In this document: positions 32,088 through 42,647 of the stretch, in pieces | Layout of the letters: the number at the start of each line of letters is the position of its first letter | How positions within the stretch are numbered: position 1 is the first letter of the stretch | DNA from: Rebecca billardiae RCC1528 | Lineage: Eukaryota; Haptophyta | Reading direction: 5' to 3' | DNA length: 64,000 nucleotides | NCBI GenBank assembly: GCA_965240325.2 | Contig: OZ251229.1 | Coordinates: 1,426,001-1,490,000, forward strand | Made by a program: the position numbers and the translations under genes | The notes under the pieces: generated by a model | The model's database searches: none | Told to the model about the DNA's origin: nothing | What the model saw: the letters and a program-made list of their open reading frames with translations, nothing else

Positions 32088-33853
32088 TTATTGCCCGCGA
32101 TTGCCTGTAGCTGTAACGCCGCTCGCCGCCGCCGCCGGCTGGGCGGCTGCGGCAGCAGCGGCAGCGGCTTTCTGCTTCGCCGCCTCCTTCGCCGCCGCCT
32201 TCGCCGCCTCCTTCGCCGCGCGCGCGGCCTTCTCCGCCATCATGCGCTCGTACTCCTCCTTCCTTAGCCGCTCCATCACCCAGGAGGGGAACTGCTTCGT
32301 GCAGCACATGTAGGTGTCGTTGGGGTCGACGTCGCACGGCGTGACGCACGTGTCGCCATCCGACTCGCAGCACGTGCGTGACCACGTCCAGCCCCAGTGC
32401 TTCTTCTCGTCGCACCGGCTGCACACGATCTTCTCGTCCTCGTACTCCCACGGCCCCAGGTCGGTGCGCCACTCCGCCGTGACGTTCTTCAGCTGCTTGA
32501 GTCCCTTGAGGTTGTGGATCACCACGAGCGGGATCGGGGCGGTCAGGTTGTCGCCGCGCAGCCAGTGCTGGATGTGCACCCACGACTGGATCTTCACCAC
32601 CTTCACGTCGCGCAGCCCGCCGCGCAGCAGCGAGCGGAAGAGGTTGTACGAGATCCCCGCGTCCTCGTGGTGCCACATGTGCACGTTGAACGGCTGCCGC
32701 GCGCACTCGAGCGGCGAGTGGCACTTGATGCCGTTGTCGTTGCGTGTGTGCGCCTTGGCGATGAAGCCTGCAAAGTGCGGGTCGCCCGCGAGCTGGCGCG
32801 CGATGTTGCTGCCCATGCACACGAGGTTGCCCCCGGCGTAGGGGAACGGGCCGACCGAGTCGGAGCAGTTCTCGTCGCGGTGCATGTCCACGCCGTGCAG
32901 CGCGAGCTGCACCGCCGACGGGCGCGCGTCGATGCCGCACGCCTGGAACTTGTAGTTGGGCTTCCAGCCGCGGAAGGCCACGTACCCGTACAGGACCGAC
33001 TCGCCCGCGGCCTCGAGGTCGCGGCGCAGCCGGCTGCGGGCGCGGCGGGCCGGCGCCGCGGGCGCGAGGGCGGCGCCGCGTCGGCGCGCGCGCGCGCGCG
33101 CGCCGCGCACCTCCGACGCGCGGCCGCGGCGCGCGCGCGCGTGTGAGCGTGCACGCACCTGATGTGAATGAGAGAGTCGTCGTCGCTCTTGCAGTAGTGG
33201 CCGTAGTTGCCGAGCGAGGGCGCGGTCTGCCACCACGCCGCGGACTTCTCCGTCGCCTTGCCGACGTGCGGCAGGTTCTCCCGCCCGTCCACCCACACGA
33301 TGTCCCCCTGCTCCTTCGACTCCACCGTCACCTTTTGAAAGACGTCCTTCACGCTCTGCGGCATCGGCTTGGGCGGGTTGCCGAGGTAGTAGTTGCGCCC
33401 GACGACGAAGATGACGCGCACGCGGCCGCTCGAGATGTCCTCCTTAAACGTCTGCTTGTAGAACTCGCGCACCACCGCGCGCTCCTCGATGTGCGCGGGA
33501 TTGCTGATCACGGCCAGCAGCAGAGAGCCGTCGCGCTTGCCCTCCGAGGGCACAGGCGTCGGACGCGCGGCCGCGGCCGCGAGCACCGGCGTCGGCAGCT
33601 GCGCACGGGCTTCCGCGACGCCGGCGGTGGTGGCTTCGCTTCGCAGCGACGTCTGCAGCGTCGAGATGTCGCTGCGCAGCAGCCGCAGCTCCTCAATCAG
33701 CGCGCGCGCATCTGCGCTCGGCTCAATGAGCGCGCCCGACATGGACGGCGATGCGACCGACGCGACGCGCGAGCTGGAGAACAGCAACCTGATGACGGAG
33801 AGCAGCACGGCCAGGCCAAGGAACGCGACGATCATCTCCACGCGCCCCGCCAT
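32088..33853 (-). CDS. GT31-like (beta-1,3-galactosyltransferase type) Golgi glycosyltransferase
   Basis: Two exons (33853-33159, 33033-32088) give 546 residues; the 125-bp intron (GTGCGTGC...CGCAG) joins SLIHI|SRLRRDLEAAGES. It has type II topology: a short N tail, one membrane anchor (IVAFLGLAVLLSVIRLLF, about 8-25), a coiled-coil-like stem, then the lumenal catalytic domain. GT31-like blocks are RAVVREFYKQTF, VIFVVGRN, ENLPHVGKATEKSAAWWQ and the metal-binding DDD in YCKSDDDSLIHI. After the intron come YGYVAFRGWKPNYKF, FPYAGGNLVCMGSNIARQL and HHEDAGISYNLFRSLL, typical of acceptor and ED motifs. A Cys-rich segment (CSRCDEKKH, CCESDGDTCVTPC) and a Lys/Ala/Glu helical tail are additions at the C terminus. 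It likely transfers a sugar in the Golgi; donor and acceptor are unknown. The start is the first Met before the membrane anchor. Confidence 0.8.
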
Positions 33854-34836
33854 CCTGCCGCCGGGCTCGCGCCACACGGATGGCCGCCGCGAGGATACCC
33901 AACGCCAATGTGTGCCGCGGCGTTGATGCGCAGCCTCCCTTGTGCAAGGGCAAGATGGCGGCGCATCGACAGTCTTCGGAGACGATGAGGATCGAGGAAA
34001 GAAAAGAAAATCCCCCGAAATTCCAGCCCCATCGTGGATCGAAAGCTGCTCACCACGGTGGCTAGCAGCGGCCTGCGGCGCGACGCTAAGCTGTGACTGT
34101 GTGCGTCTGTTATTATTAGTAAACTGTAGCGTCAATCTCACCTGCCTGAGCTGTGTGCGTCTCTTATTCTTAGTAAACTGTACGACTACAGTTTACTATA
34201 TGTTTTGACGTGCACACTTGGTTAAGGCGTGATTGGGTCGAGTGCCGACCGGGACGGTGACCGACTGACCGAGCAGCGCTCGTCGAACTGTCAGTCACCG
34301 CCTGTCGCATGGCGAAATTGCGAAAAGCCCGAGTGCCCGCCTGATGCGACGTCGATCACACTAATCACTGTCGTCGTCACTGTCCGTGACTGTCAGTTGA
34401 CAGTATGATGACACTTCGTGGCTCACTCTCATTAGTCATTCCAGTCATGACTCATGCCTAACAGGGCACAGGCTGGCGGGTCCGATAAATTGACCGATTG
34501 TCTAGTTAGGAATCATGATGATGCATGAGTCCTGAGGCTGAGTACGTCGTCGATGATTCTATTATTAATAAAAATATGACACGTATAATTATTCAATCGC
34601 CGGCCGCGCTTTGCCAATGACAGCCGTCACGGCGCGCACACGATGCTGCAGCACGAATCATCGGAATGGTCGAATACAGCGACACGTCCAAGATATCACG
34701 CCGCGCGTAGCTCGTATTCATGATGTCGCAGCACAATCAATAATCAGCAGAGACTGAGATGCCAGCAGCAAAGCGGTAGTGCGCAGAGCCAGGCCTCACT
34801 CGCAACGCTGATGTGGGCCCAAGGCGCGCTGCTCAC
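33854..34836. other. Upstream region of the glycosyltransferase gene; lower-GC, gene-free
   Basis: CAAGATGGCGGCG at about 33949 matches a YY1-type core-promoter motif. At about 34096-34185 two direct repeats of CTGTGTGCGTCT plus TTAGTAAACTGTA occur. At 34189-34226 a motif (CTTAACCAAGTGTGCACGT on the minus strand) recurs in copy F at 56224. From 34230 to 34836 the DNA is markedly A+T-richer with no open frame of interest. Confidence 0.45.
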
Positions 34837-35729
34837 CTAGACGATGGCGGGCATTTGCGCGAGCTCTGTGCCAACCGCCTCGACTCGCACGAGCGCCACC
34901 GCCACTGCGCGCCTCAGCTGCGCAAGCGCGCCCACCGAGCAGTGGAAGGTGTGCAAGCGTGCGGCGCGCGCGTCTGCAGCCAGCGATGAGGCGCCGTCGC
35001 TCGCCACGTCGTCGAGCACCGCCAGCTGTCCAGCGGTGGGCGCAGCGGCGCGAGGGCGAGGGGTATCGGCATGTGATGGGCCGCCCTGGGCGCGGCCGGG
35101 CGCCATCGCGCGGCACGAGGACGGGCCGCGCCGCATGCGCGCGCACGCACCTCCATGTGCAAGTGTGGCCTCAGCACGCGCTGCAGCGCCGAGCTGCTGA
35201 TCACGACGTCGATGCGCCAGCGCACCCCTGCGTACGAAGGCAGGAATGCGCCGAGCGGTGCTCGCGCTCGATCACCGCCGCGCGGCGCGCCGAGGACTGG
35301 CGCGCCCGACAGCTGTGCGAGCGAGGCACGCTCGACACGCTGGCGAGCGCGGTCGACCGCCTTCATCACGAGCGGCACAACAGCGTCAGGCAGGTGCGCC
35401 TCCTCGCGTAGCGCCCGCTCGAGGAAGCGGGCGGGCGTGGCCGAGCGCAGCGCCCCGCGAAGCAGCACCGCCGTGCCGACGATGAGGTGTGCGGCAGCGT
35501 TGTGGTCGAGGCGCGGCGGCGGCTTGTGTGCGAGCGGCCCAGCTTGCCACAGCTCTGTGTGCTCCGCCACATCGAGGGCGACGAGCCGGTCGATGGCGGC
35601 CGGGTCGTAGCCCAGGCCACAGGCCGCGTCGAGGGCGGGCGCGATGACGAGCTTGGCCCCTCGCGGCGTGAGACGGGCGAGCGCTCGCATCGCGTGCGCG
35701 GCCTCCGCGGACGTGCTGAGGGCCGCCAT
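34837..35729 (-). CDS. COMM-domain (COMMD) protein
   Basis: Two exons (35729-35151, 35025-34837) give 255 residues; the 125-bp intron runs GTGCGTGC...GGACAG. COMMD proteins assemble into the Commander complex, which works with retromer-like machinery in endosomal recycling. An N-terminal helical domain (AALSTSAEAAHAMRALARLT ... LPDAVVPLVMKAVDRARQRV) is followed by the C-terminal COMM domain: VRWRIDVVISSSALQRVLRP, then across the splice HLHME|LAVLDDVASDGASSLAAD, and FHCSVGALAQLRRAVAVALV. The pattern (beta hairpin, Pro, Phe-x-x-x-x-x-x-L-R near the end) fits the family. Which of the ten COMMD members it corresponds to cannot be told by eye. Confidence 0.75.
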
Positions 35730-35800
35730 CGCCGTGATGGCTGTCGTCTACTTGTAGCTACAGTAAGCTAGTTACAGTTAATACGAGTACGTACTCAGTG

Positions 35801-35933
35801 GCATGCAACGGGCAGGCGTCAGAGTCAGCAAGCTGTAGCAGCAGATCGAGCAGCAGAGACAAACACCAGGATCAGCGCTCCTCGCCGTCGTCCCCCCCCC
35901 CCCCCCCCCTCCCCCCCCCCTCGTAGTCGCCCA
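35801..35933 (-). repeat. Dispersed repeat end and poly-C (poly-G) tract 3' of the retroelement remnant
   Basis: GTGGCATGCAACGGGCAGGC at 35801 recurs at 19474 and 39774 in the same orientation. Between it and the retroelement stop codon lies a homopolymer of about 28 C with one interruption (35893-35925). On the minus strand this is a G tract just after the stop codon. The repeat may be the 3' boundary of the retroelement. Confidence 0.55.
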
Positions 35934-37877
35934 TCACTCCATCGCCGAGCGGAAGCTCGACGCACCGTCTGGCGTCGACGCGCGCGCGCCACCGCGGTGG
36001 TTGCGGTGCCATGCGTCGTCAGCCGTCGTCTCGAAGTAGTCGTCGTGCGCAGCGCCCCCGCGGGCGCGTGCCCCCGGGCGCACGTGCACCATGCGCGCGC
36101 GGGCGATAAGCATCTTGGCCTGGCCACGCAGGCAGCACATGCCCAGCTCGCGCCGCATGGTGCCGAGCAGCGCGCGCTCGGCGGCGGGGCGCGAGGGCGC
36201 GCTGAGGCGCGCGCGCCACGTGTCCCGCCCCATCTTGGCGATCTTCTTGAGGGTGAGGCCCAACTCCGCGCTCCACTCGCCGAACGCCCCAACGACGATC
36301 GGGACGATCGTGGGGAAGGTGTCGAGCCGCGCCTCGTACGGGCCCACCTGGCCCTCAAGCGTGCCGAAGGCCTCGCGGTCGAGGAGCTGCAGCTGCTTGC
36401 GCCGATCGCGCGGGACGAGTTCCGCGCGGTGGCGCACCGCACCGTTGCGGCCGTCGCTCAACCTGTAGCGCGACGAGTTGAGCGAGATGGTCTTGACCTC
36501 GAACAGGTTGCAGTTGCCGTGCACCTCGGCAACCAGGCCCACCACCGGCACGCGCTTGCGGTCCGTGCCGAGCGCCGCCTGCGCCTGGGCGGCGGACTGG
36601 GCGTGCACCGAGCCGAACACGTAGGTGTCCTCCGGCAAGGCGGACACACCGGCGTACGTGCGGAAGCACCCCGCCAGCACGCGGATCACCGGGTCGTGCC
36701 GGTAGCGTGCGACGCGGTCGCCGGGGAGCGCGTTGCGGCCGGACGCGCTAAGGAGCGCGTCGCCGTACGCGTCCACCCGGACGCCGGGACCCGAGCGCGT
36801 GGGCACGTACGCCCCGGCCTGGGCCAGCGGCGCGCAGATTGGGCAGGGGATCCCGAGCGCGCGCGCCGCGATCTCGAGCCACTCACCCTGGTGGTGGACC
36901 GCCGCCCTGCCGATCGGGAGCGCGCCAACGAACGCGAGTGAGGCACGGTCCACGTTCTGGATGAGGTCCCCACGGCGGTCGTCCGGCGGGAGAGAGCCGA
37001 GCTGCTGCCGCAGGAGCCAGCAGTGGGTGTTCTCGACGTCCTCCGTGATGTCCTTGGCGAGGCTGTAGTAGATGGTGCCGTCCACAGCCTGGCGTGCCTC
37101 GGGTGCCACCTCACCCGCGGGGAGATGGAGCACGCAGTAAGGCTGCCGGTTGGGCACAGCGGGCGCCTCGTGCTCAGCGAGCTGGATGCGCTCCCAGATG
37201 GTCGCGAGCGTCCGCCCGAGCGCCGAGCCCGACTGCAGAAACTGGCGCCATCCGGCGGCGCGCATGTCCACGAACGCGTCACGGCCCACGCGCGCGACGA
37301 TGGAGTCGCGCTCGACGACGCCGCGCACGGCGACACCGCCCTGCATGGGGGCGAGGCGGTCGAGGAACGCGGGAACAGCGGCGTGGGCCCCCGCCCAGAA
37401 GGCGGCGGGTGCCCGCTGCGCCGCCGAGCGCAGGGCGAGCCCCCCCAGGCGGACGGGCAGGCGGAGCCGCTGCGGCATGATGTCGTCGAGCTGGTCGTCG
37501 GTGGAGAAGCCGAGCGCGACGCCGGCCTGACGGAGGATGATAGCGCCAAACTGCTCACACGCCTCGGCGGTGGCGTCGGGCTCGATGTGGCGGAGGAAGT
37601 AGTCGAGCTTCATCGAGGTCGAGTAGTGCGTGAGCACCCACAGCCCCTGCTTGTGCGCCGAGCCGAGCCTGTTGTTCAGCTTGTTCGAGATGCCAGCGCT
37701 CTCGGCACACTTGCCGGAGAGGTAGGTGGCCACGTAACCCTCGGTCCCGACGGGCACGCCATACACCGTGACGCCGTGGTGAGCGACGCCGTCTGCGTCC
37801 GTCAGCGTGCCGCGTCGCCCCGGTGCTCGCTCGTCCAGCAGGTGGTCGTCGCTGTCCAGTTCAGTTCGGGGACCGCA
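35934..37877 (-). pseudogene. 5'-truncated retroelement: C-terminal part of a reverse transcriptase polyprotein
   Basis: An open frame of about 647 codons runs from 37877 (preceded by an in-frame stop) to 35934. There is no catalytic RT core (no YxDD). The sequence begins just after where that core would end, with GVTVYGVPVGTEGYVATYLS, then LTHYSTSMKLDYFLRHIEPD and LPVRLGGLALRSAA, typical of the post-RT region of algal and oomycete non-LTR-type elements. The C-terminal part has VAEVHGNCNLFEVKTIS, resembling a PD-(D/E)xK nuclease core, and TIVPIVVGAFGEWSAELG. A 5'-truncated but otherwise intact frame suggests a recent insertion or a retained domain. Family assignment is from recall. Confidence 0.6.
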
Positions 37878-38322
37878 TCATTGTCCAAGCGGAAGGGTTC
37901 AGACTTCAGACTGTGATTCAGACTTGTTCATCACGAAGCGGGGAGGATGAACGCGATTGGGCTACGGACGCACGCGTTTTGCCACGAGGCTTCTCAAGGT
38001 GTCTCTGAATTCCTAATCGGCTCCACTTGTGATCTGTCGTGAATCACAAACGCCTATGCTTCAGGTTTGGCTCGACTCTAACTAACAAACAATAAGGCAG
38101 GGCTCGCCCCTTCGAGTGGAGCGAGAGCCAATCAGATTTCTTGTGATTCCGGGACGGCGAAGCGACGCGCCGCGAACCGACCCAACGCGACCCTCCCGAT
38201 TCCGACTAGACGCACGACGCGCGTCACTCCTCGCTCACAAGCGCCGAGCGGCGCACGCACTCCGCCTCCCACGGCAGCGACGGACGGGCCGAGCTTCCCC
38301 CGTGCGGGGCCAGCGCGGTAGC
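37878..38322. other. Spacer between the retroelement remnant and a hypothetical gene
   Basis: No gene was seen. Around 37880-38110 the DNA is A+T-richer (ACTAACAAACAATAAGG). An in-frame Met at 38116 would extend the next gene, but the added residues are basic and unstructured, so they are more likely 5' UTR. Confidence 0.35.
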
Positions 38323-39219
38323 ATGGCGCAGGCAGGATCCCAGCCTCAGTTCGCGTGGATTCCCCACTCGCTGTCCGCGCATTCGCTCCTTGCCGTATCC
38401 GTTCCGGTCGTCGATGCGCCGCCGCCTTATCATCTCGCTGGGGTGGCGCCTTCGCTTGGCACGGCGGGAGGCGCAGCCGCCGAGTCCCCGGCCATCAGCT
38501 CGCTCAACTTCGCTCCGGTGACCAGCCGGGTCGGCCCTGCCGCACAAGATGCGTCGCGGTCCAGCGAGGAGAACGCCGTCGCCGACGGACGCACTTGCGT
38601 GCAGCCGGGCAGCTGCACAGCTGCGCGGGACGAATGGCGCGGCATGGCAAAGGGCGCGAACGGCCCGCCGTCACCGCCGGGCGGCGTAAGCACAACCATC
38701 GCGCCACCATTCGCGCTGCCGCCGGAGGCGATGGGTTGGCTCACTGGCTGCTCCGGCGGCTACGGCGGCGCGCCAGCGGCGCCTGCGCCGCCACCAGACG
38801 CGGCTCTGGAGAACGATAAGATCGATGCGTTCTGGGCGGGCTCTGCCGTAATCGGCGGCACCTCAGGCCCCGCGATCCCGCCGCCGCCAAACGCCGTCGC
38901 AGCCGGGGGCGCAGCCGGCACGAGGCAAGGCTTTGGCTTCGGCCCAGCCCGGCGCACACCTGCCGGCCGCGGGCGCAGCCTGCACCGGAGGCCCGCAGGC
39001 CGCAAGTCGCACGGCGTGACCAAGACGCCTCGCAGCGCAGCGCCGCCCCCAACGTCTGCCGCGCCGACGGCGACGCAGCTGTTGCACGACGCATCCGGTG
39101 GGTTCGAAACATCGCTTGGCGCCAGCATTATTCCTGAACTCTTCGATGCGAGCACGTTCACCCCCGAGGATTTGCAGCAGCTGGCTGACATCTTCGATCT
39201 CGAGCTTGAGCGTCACTGA
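38323..39219 (+). CDS. Hypothetical Pro/Ala/Gly-rich protein with acidic C-terminal helix
   Basis: The protein is 298 residues and unrecognised. Most of it is low-complexity Pro/Ala/Gly/Ser. A basic stretch (RRTPAGRGRSLHRRPAGRKS, about 204-223) could be a nuclear signal. The last about 40 residues look ordered and acidic: FETSLGASIIPELFDASTFT followed by PEDLQQLADIFDLELERH. Basic core plus acidic amphipathic end resembles a transcriptional regulator, but there is no DNA-binding domain to prove it. The start at 38323 follows a GC-rich leader. Confidence 0.5.
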   Translation: MAQAGSQPQFAWIPHSLSAHSLLAVSVPVVDAPPPYHLAGVAPSLGTAGGAAAESPAISSLNFAPVTSRVGPAAQDASRSSEENAVADGRTCVQPGSCTAARDEWRGMAKGANGPPSPPGGVSTTIAPPFALPPEAMGWLTGCSGGYGGAPAAPAPPPDAALENDKIDAFWAGSAVIGGTSGPAIPPPPNAVAAGGAAGTRQGFGFGPARRTPAGRGRSLHRRPAGRKSHGVTKTPRSAAPPPTSAAPTATQLLHDASGGFETSLGASIIPELFDASTFTPEDLQQLADIFDLELERH

Positions 39220-39670
39220 TATCTCGGAGTCGCGGATCAGTCAGTCATTCCTGCGGCGCAGCAGCGGCCGTGGCTCACTCGCAGCGGCAGCGGCCAGCGG
39301 GCCAGGGTCAGCAGTGAGCTAGCGTACCCCGCGGACCGCCGTCACTTGACACTCTTCGCGCACGGCGCGGGCCCGCGGCACCGCTTGCAGCGGGCCTGGC
39401 ACCGTCCCCGACGACGCAGCGCCAACGATGGCACGCGGATCACATTAAACATCAATATTCATTCGTATAAGATTCATTGACTACCCGAACTCGTCATTTC
39501 TCCAAATACAGACTAGTTTTTAATTAACTACTGAAAGTGAAAAGCCGCTTCAGCTTCGGCTGCTTTTTTAATAAAGTAAAAAGTGCTGCTGCTTAGTGCT
39601 TTCAGTATTATAAACTAATTAATCTCGCGGTATCGTCATAATACACTCTACTCTATATTATAAATACTCT
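39220..39670. other. A+T-rich gene-free spacer
   Basis: No gene was seen. From about 39440 the sequence is A+T-rich with TTAATTAA-like runs and AAAGCCGCTTCAGCTTCGGC, able to form a hairpin. Confidence 0.4.
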
Positions 39671-39734
39671 GCTCTCTCTCTCTCTCTCTCTCTCTCTAGT
39701 CTCTCTCTCTCTCTCCGTCTCTCTCTCTCTCTCA
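39671..39734. repeat. (CT)n microsatellite
   Basis: A nearly pure CT dinucleotide array with three interruptions (AGT, CCGT, CACT). Confidence 0.95.
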
Positions 39735-39773
39735 CTCTGCTCTTTCTCTGGCTCTCTATTACTGAACTCGACG

Positions 39774-40264
39774 TGGTACGCAACGGGCAAGCGTCAGGCT
39801 CAGAGTCAGAGTGCAGCAGACACATAGAATGCGTCCGCGCCTTCCAACCAGGTCAGGCAGTGCGCCACCCGCAGCCCTGCCCCTCTGAGGGAGCAGGGCC
39901 GGGATGGAGCACCGCCTCGGCCTGGGGCACGCGGCGGCGACGGCAGATGCCGCCGGCGGCCGAGCGCCTTCCGGAGCACTTGGATGAGGGTGCAAGGTCG
40001 TAGTCAATGTCGCCGCCCGCCGACCTAGCGGCGAGCAGCTGCGGCAGACGGCAGCCGCGGCTGTCGCCCCCGTGCGCCCGCGTGGGCGCCTGGATGAGGA
40101 TGAGGTCGTAGTACGCGTCGCCGCGCGCCGGCCAAGCGGCGCGCAGCTGCAGAAGAGGGGCTTGGAGAGTGAGCGCGCCGCCTAGTGCGCTCTGGGCGAT
40201 GAAGCGGATGAGGTTGTAGTCGGCGTCGCAGCCCGGCCCGCCGGCGGGCTGCTGCAGATGCAGT
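39774..40264 (-). repeat. Dispersed repeat with three degenerate internal units
   Basis: It begins with the GCAACGGGCAAGCGTC end shared with 19474 and 35801. Bases 39820-39990 are the inverted copy of 19520-19720. From about 39983, about 40090 and about 40205, a unit containing GGATGAGG and GGTCGTAGT...GTCGC recurs at roughly 110-base spacing. On the minus strand these units read GCDADYNLIRF, GDAYYDLILIQ and GDIDYDLAPSS, so they may be decayed coding repeats. The owner element is unknown. Confidence 0.55.
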
Positions 40265-40639
40265 AGACAGTAATTAATACATCAATTAGTCGTATTACTC
40301 TCAGATTTACGGGTAGCCTACGTTACGTAGCTTGCCCACACGCAGTTAGCTAGTCTGAATTAAGTGACAATCTAAGTCGTCGTACTTCCGAGTTATTCGA
40401 GTAGTAGTCGACAGTCGTTCTATAATGACCGCGTTCCGCGGTCCTTTTCCGTAGAACGAACGTAGTTCGGGGCCCGCGGTGGCGGTGCACCCTCCGTCGC
40501 ACCCTCCGTCGCGATCGAGAGTGGGCCCGCCCGGCCGCGAGCCCGGCAGCGAGTAGACTCCAGCGGCGCGCCGCCGCCCGCCGCGCGGCCGGGCGGGCCC
40601 ATCGCAGCCGCCGGCGAGGCGCCGATTGTGTACAGTCGA

Positions 40640-42647
40640 AGTCATGGCCGACTGACTATCGTCGGCACGCGCTGCTGCTGCGAGATCGTCGGCGTCGGCA
40701 CGCGCTGCTGCTGCGAGGGCTGCTCGCTCGCCAGCTGACCGAGGCACTCGAGCAAGCCAAGGTATGAGTGAGCACGCCTCGGATATCCCACTGCTGTCCT
40801 GTGCCATAGGACTGGGTCCTATGCCACAGGACAGCCACAGGGACGACTCAGTAGACGACATTTTCTCATATTGCCGAATGGTACGACTGCACCTAGGGGT
40901 CGGTAGCAGTGTCGCCACCATCCGCCAGAGCGAGCTTGTTGTGATTTTCGACCACCACCGCATGTTTTGGGCTCCACGGATGGAGCGCGTGAAGCCGTTG
41001 CGGTCGTTGCCGCCTTGCAACTCCACGGCGGCAACGCCGACCGCCATGTGGCACTTGTAGATGACACCCAGCTTGATGCTCACACATCGTGGTTCACTGT
41101 GTTCGACCAGAGCCGTATGAGGTTCATCCCCAATGCGTTTTGGTCCTCGCCAAGCATGGCATTGTACGTCACGCCGGGGCTGCGCGCGCAAGCCGCTGCG
41201 GTCTCTCGCGTCGTCAGGTGGTTGCGATCGAGCATCGGCGCGCATGTAGAGCAAGCCTCGGAGGTAGCCGGAACATCTTGCCATGTCGCGTGCGTGAAAG
41301 GTATCGCACCTGTAGACACGCCATGCGTGTGCCGCAGTCGATTTACGCGACGCTCGACCCGCACGCTCTTGGATTCGTGGGCTCGTGGTCCACAAGGACG
41401 GCCGCCACCATCGTGGGAGGTCCGTGGCCGCACGCACGATGGCGGTTGCCCTCTCTTCGCCCCGCCCCAGAATCGGTGTGCTACGGGCAGCAACGCGCCT
41501 GGCGGCGTGGGCGGCGGTGCGGGCGGCGGCACGGGCATCCGGCGCGAGCACTCGCCTGCGCTGTCCGTGCCCAGGGTCGCCGCTCGGCTGCCAGGGGCGA
41601 GCAACTGACGCTGTCATGTGCTGGTTGTGGGGCCGTCCCTGGCGGGCCGGTAACGGTTGTCTGCGCGCCACAACCGAGCGCGCGCGCGCGCGCGTACGCG
41701 CGCGCGCGCCCGATCGCTGTAGCAGTGGCGGCAGGCGGAGACGGTGTGTGCCAATAGCTGGTTGAGTTGTGTGTACGATATAGCCACGCCGATGATCGTA
41801 CGCGCAGAACTGAGGCGCTGGCGCTCTGGTGATCTTGTCCTATGGCATAGGACTGAGTCCTATCTGTTGCAGGGGGATATCCGGCCTCGTCGCAGCCAGC
41901 CAGGGCCTCCATGATTTTGTACAGCACCTCGCACGCGTCCTGCTGCTGCTGCCCAAACGCCGTTGTCCACCGACAGACCTCCGCGATCGCGTCGTGGAGC
42001 GGCTTGAGCAAGCTACGCGTCGGCCCCACCTCGCTGGGCCACTCGCAGTTGACATGCGCGAGCGCCAGCGAGCGCATGCTGGACACGATGGGGTTGGTGC
42101 ACTGCTCCGCCGCGGCAGATGTGGCGAGCGAGACGATGGAAGGGCACGCGAGCAGCACGGCCAGCAGCGAGCCGAGGTAGCACGTGACGCCTAGGTTGAG
42201 CGTGCCCAGCAGGCTGAGCGAGCCGGCCGGGCGCCCCCGCTGCGGTTGTGCTTGCTCTGCAGCGGGCATTTCCCCGCCGAGCGCGGCGAGTGCCTCGAAG
42301 CGGCTGCCAGCTGTTGGGCCGGATGAGGAGGAGGGAGGGAGCTGGCCTGCTGGGCGCGTGGTGAAGTCGGTGATCAACCGCGCAGCGCCACCGCTGCCGA
42401 GTGCGCCCTCCGCCGCCAGCACCTTGCGGACCTGGCCAAGGAGCTGCTTGATCGCTTTTGTTGACACGCCGTACTCGCTCGCGGCGCCGGGGATGGTCTG
42501 CTTGTGCCTGGCGACGGAGATGGCGGCAGCGGTGCTCTGGAACGTGGTGTTGTTCACCCGCGTCACCGTCCTCGAGTCGAGCAGCGCGTTCAATACGCGG
42601 CGAACGTAGTCCTGGTCGGCGTCGCCGGTCGAGGTGCTGCTTGCCAT
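40640..42647 (-). pseudogene. HTH-USP fusion gene in copy E, interrupted by a transposon
   Basis: From 42647 the frame reads through the helix-turn-helix (AAISVARHKQTIPGAASEYG), the linker, the USP cysteine box (TLNLGVTCYLGSLLAVLLAC) and the QQD box (FGQQQQDACEVLYKIMEAL) without a break, ending near 41890 where a 1.1-kb element is inserted. The remaining 3' part resumes at 40779. Compared with copy D the frame upstream of the insertion is intact, and substitutions in the HTH are many while the USP part is nearly identical. As in D, no USP His box follows. In ubiquitin-specific proteases the Cys and QQD boxes are N-terminal thirds of the catalytic domain, so this is a partial domain. Confidence 0.6.
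40780..41883. mobile_element. 1.1-kb DNA transposon nested in copy E
   Basis: Comparison with copy D shows the precise empty site (ACGCCTCGTCGCAG). The insert starts CGGATATCCCACTGC and ends GCAGGGGGATATCCG, giving 15-bp terminal inverted repeats with one mismatch. The target duplication is 4-6 bp (GCCT to GCCTCG; the exact boundary is ambiguous). Palindromic subterminal repeats (TCCTATGGCATAGGACT) lie near both ends. The interior minus strand has a coding-like stretch in two adjacent frames (TYNAMLGEDQNALGMNLIRL, then IYKCHMAVGVAAVELQGG), probably captured, not a recognised transposase. Near the right end is a (CG)n tract. Confidence 0.8.
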
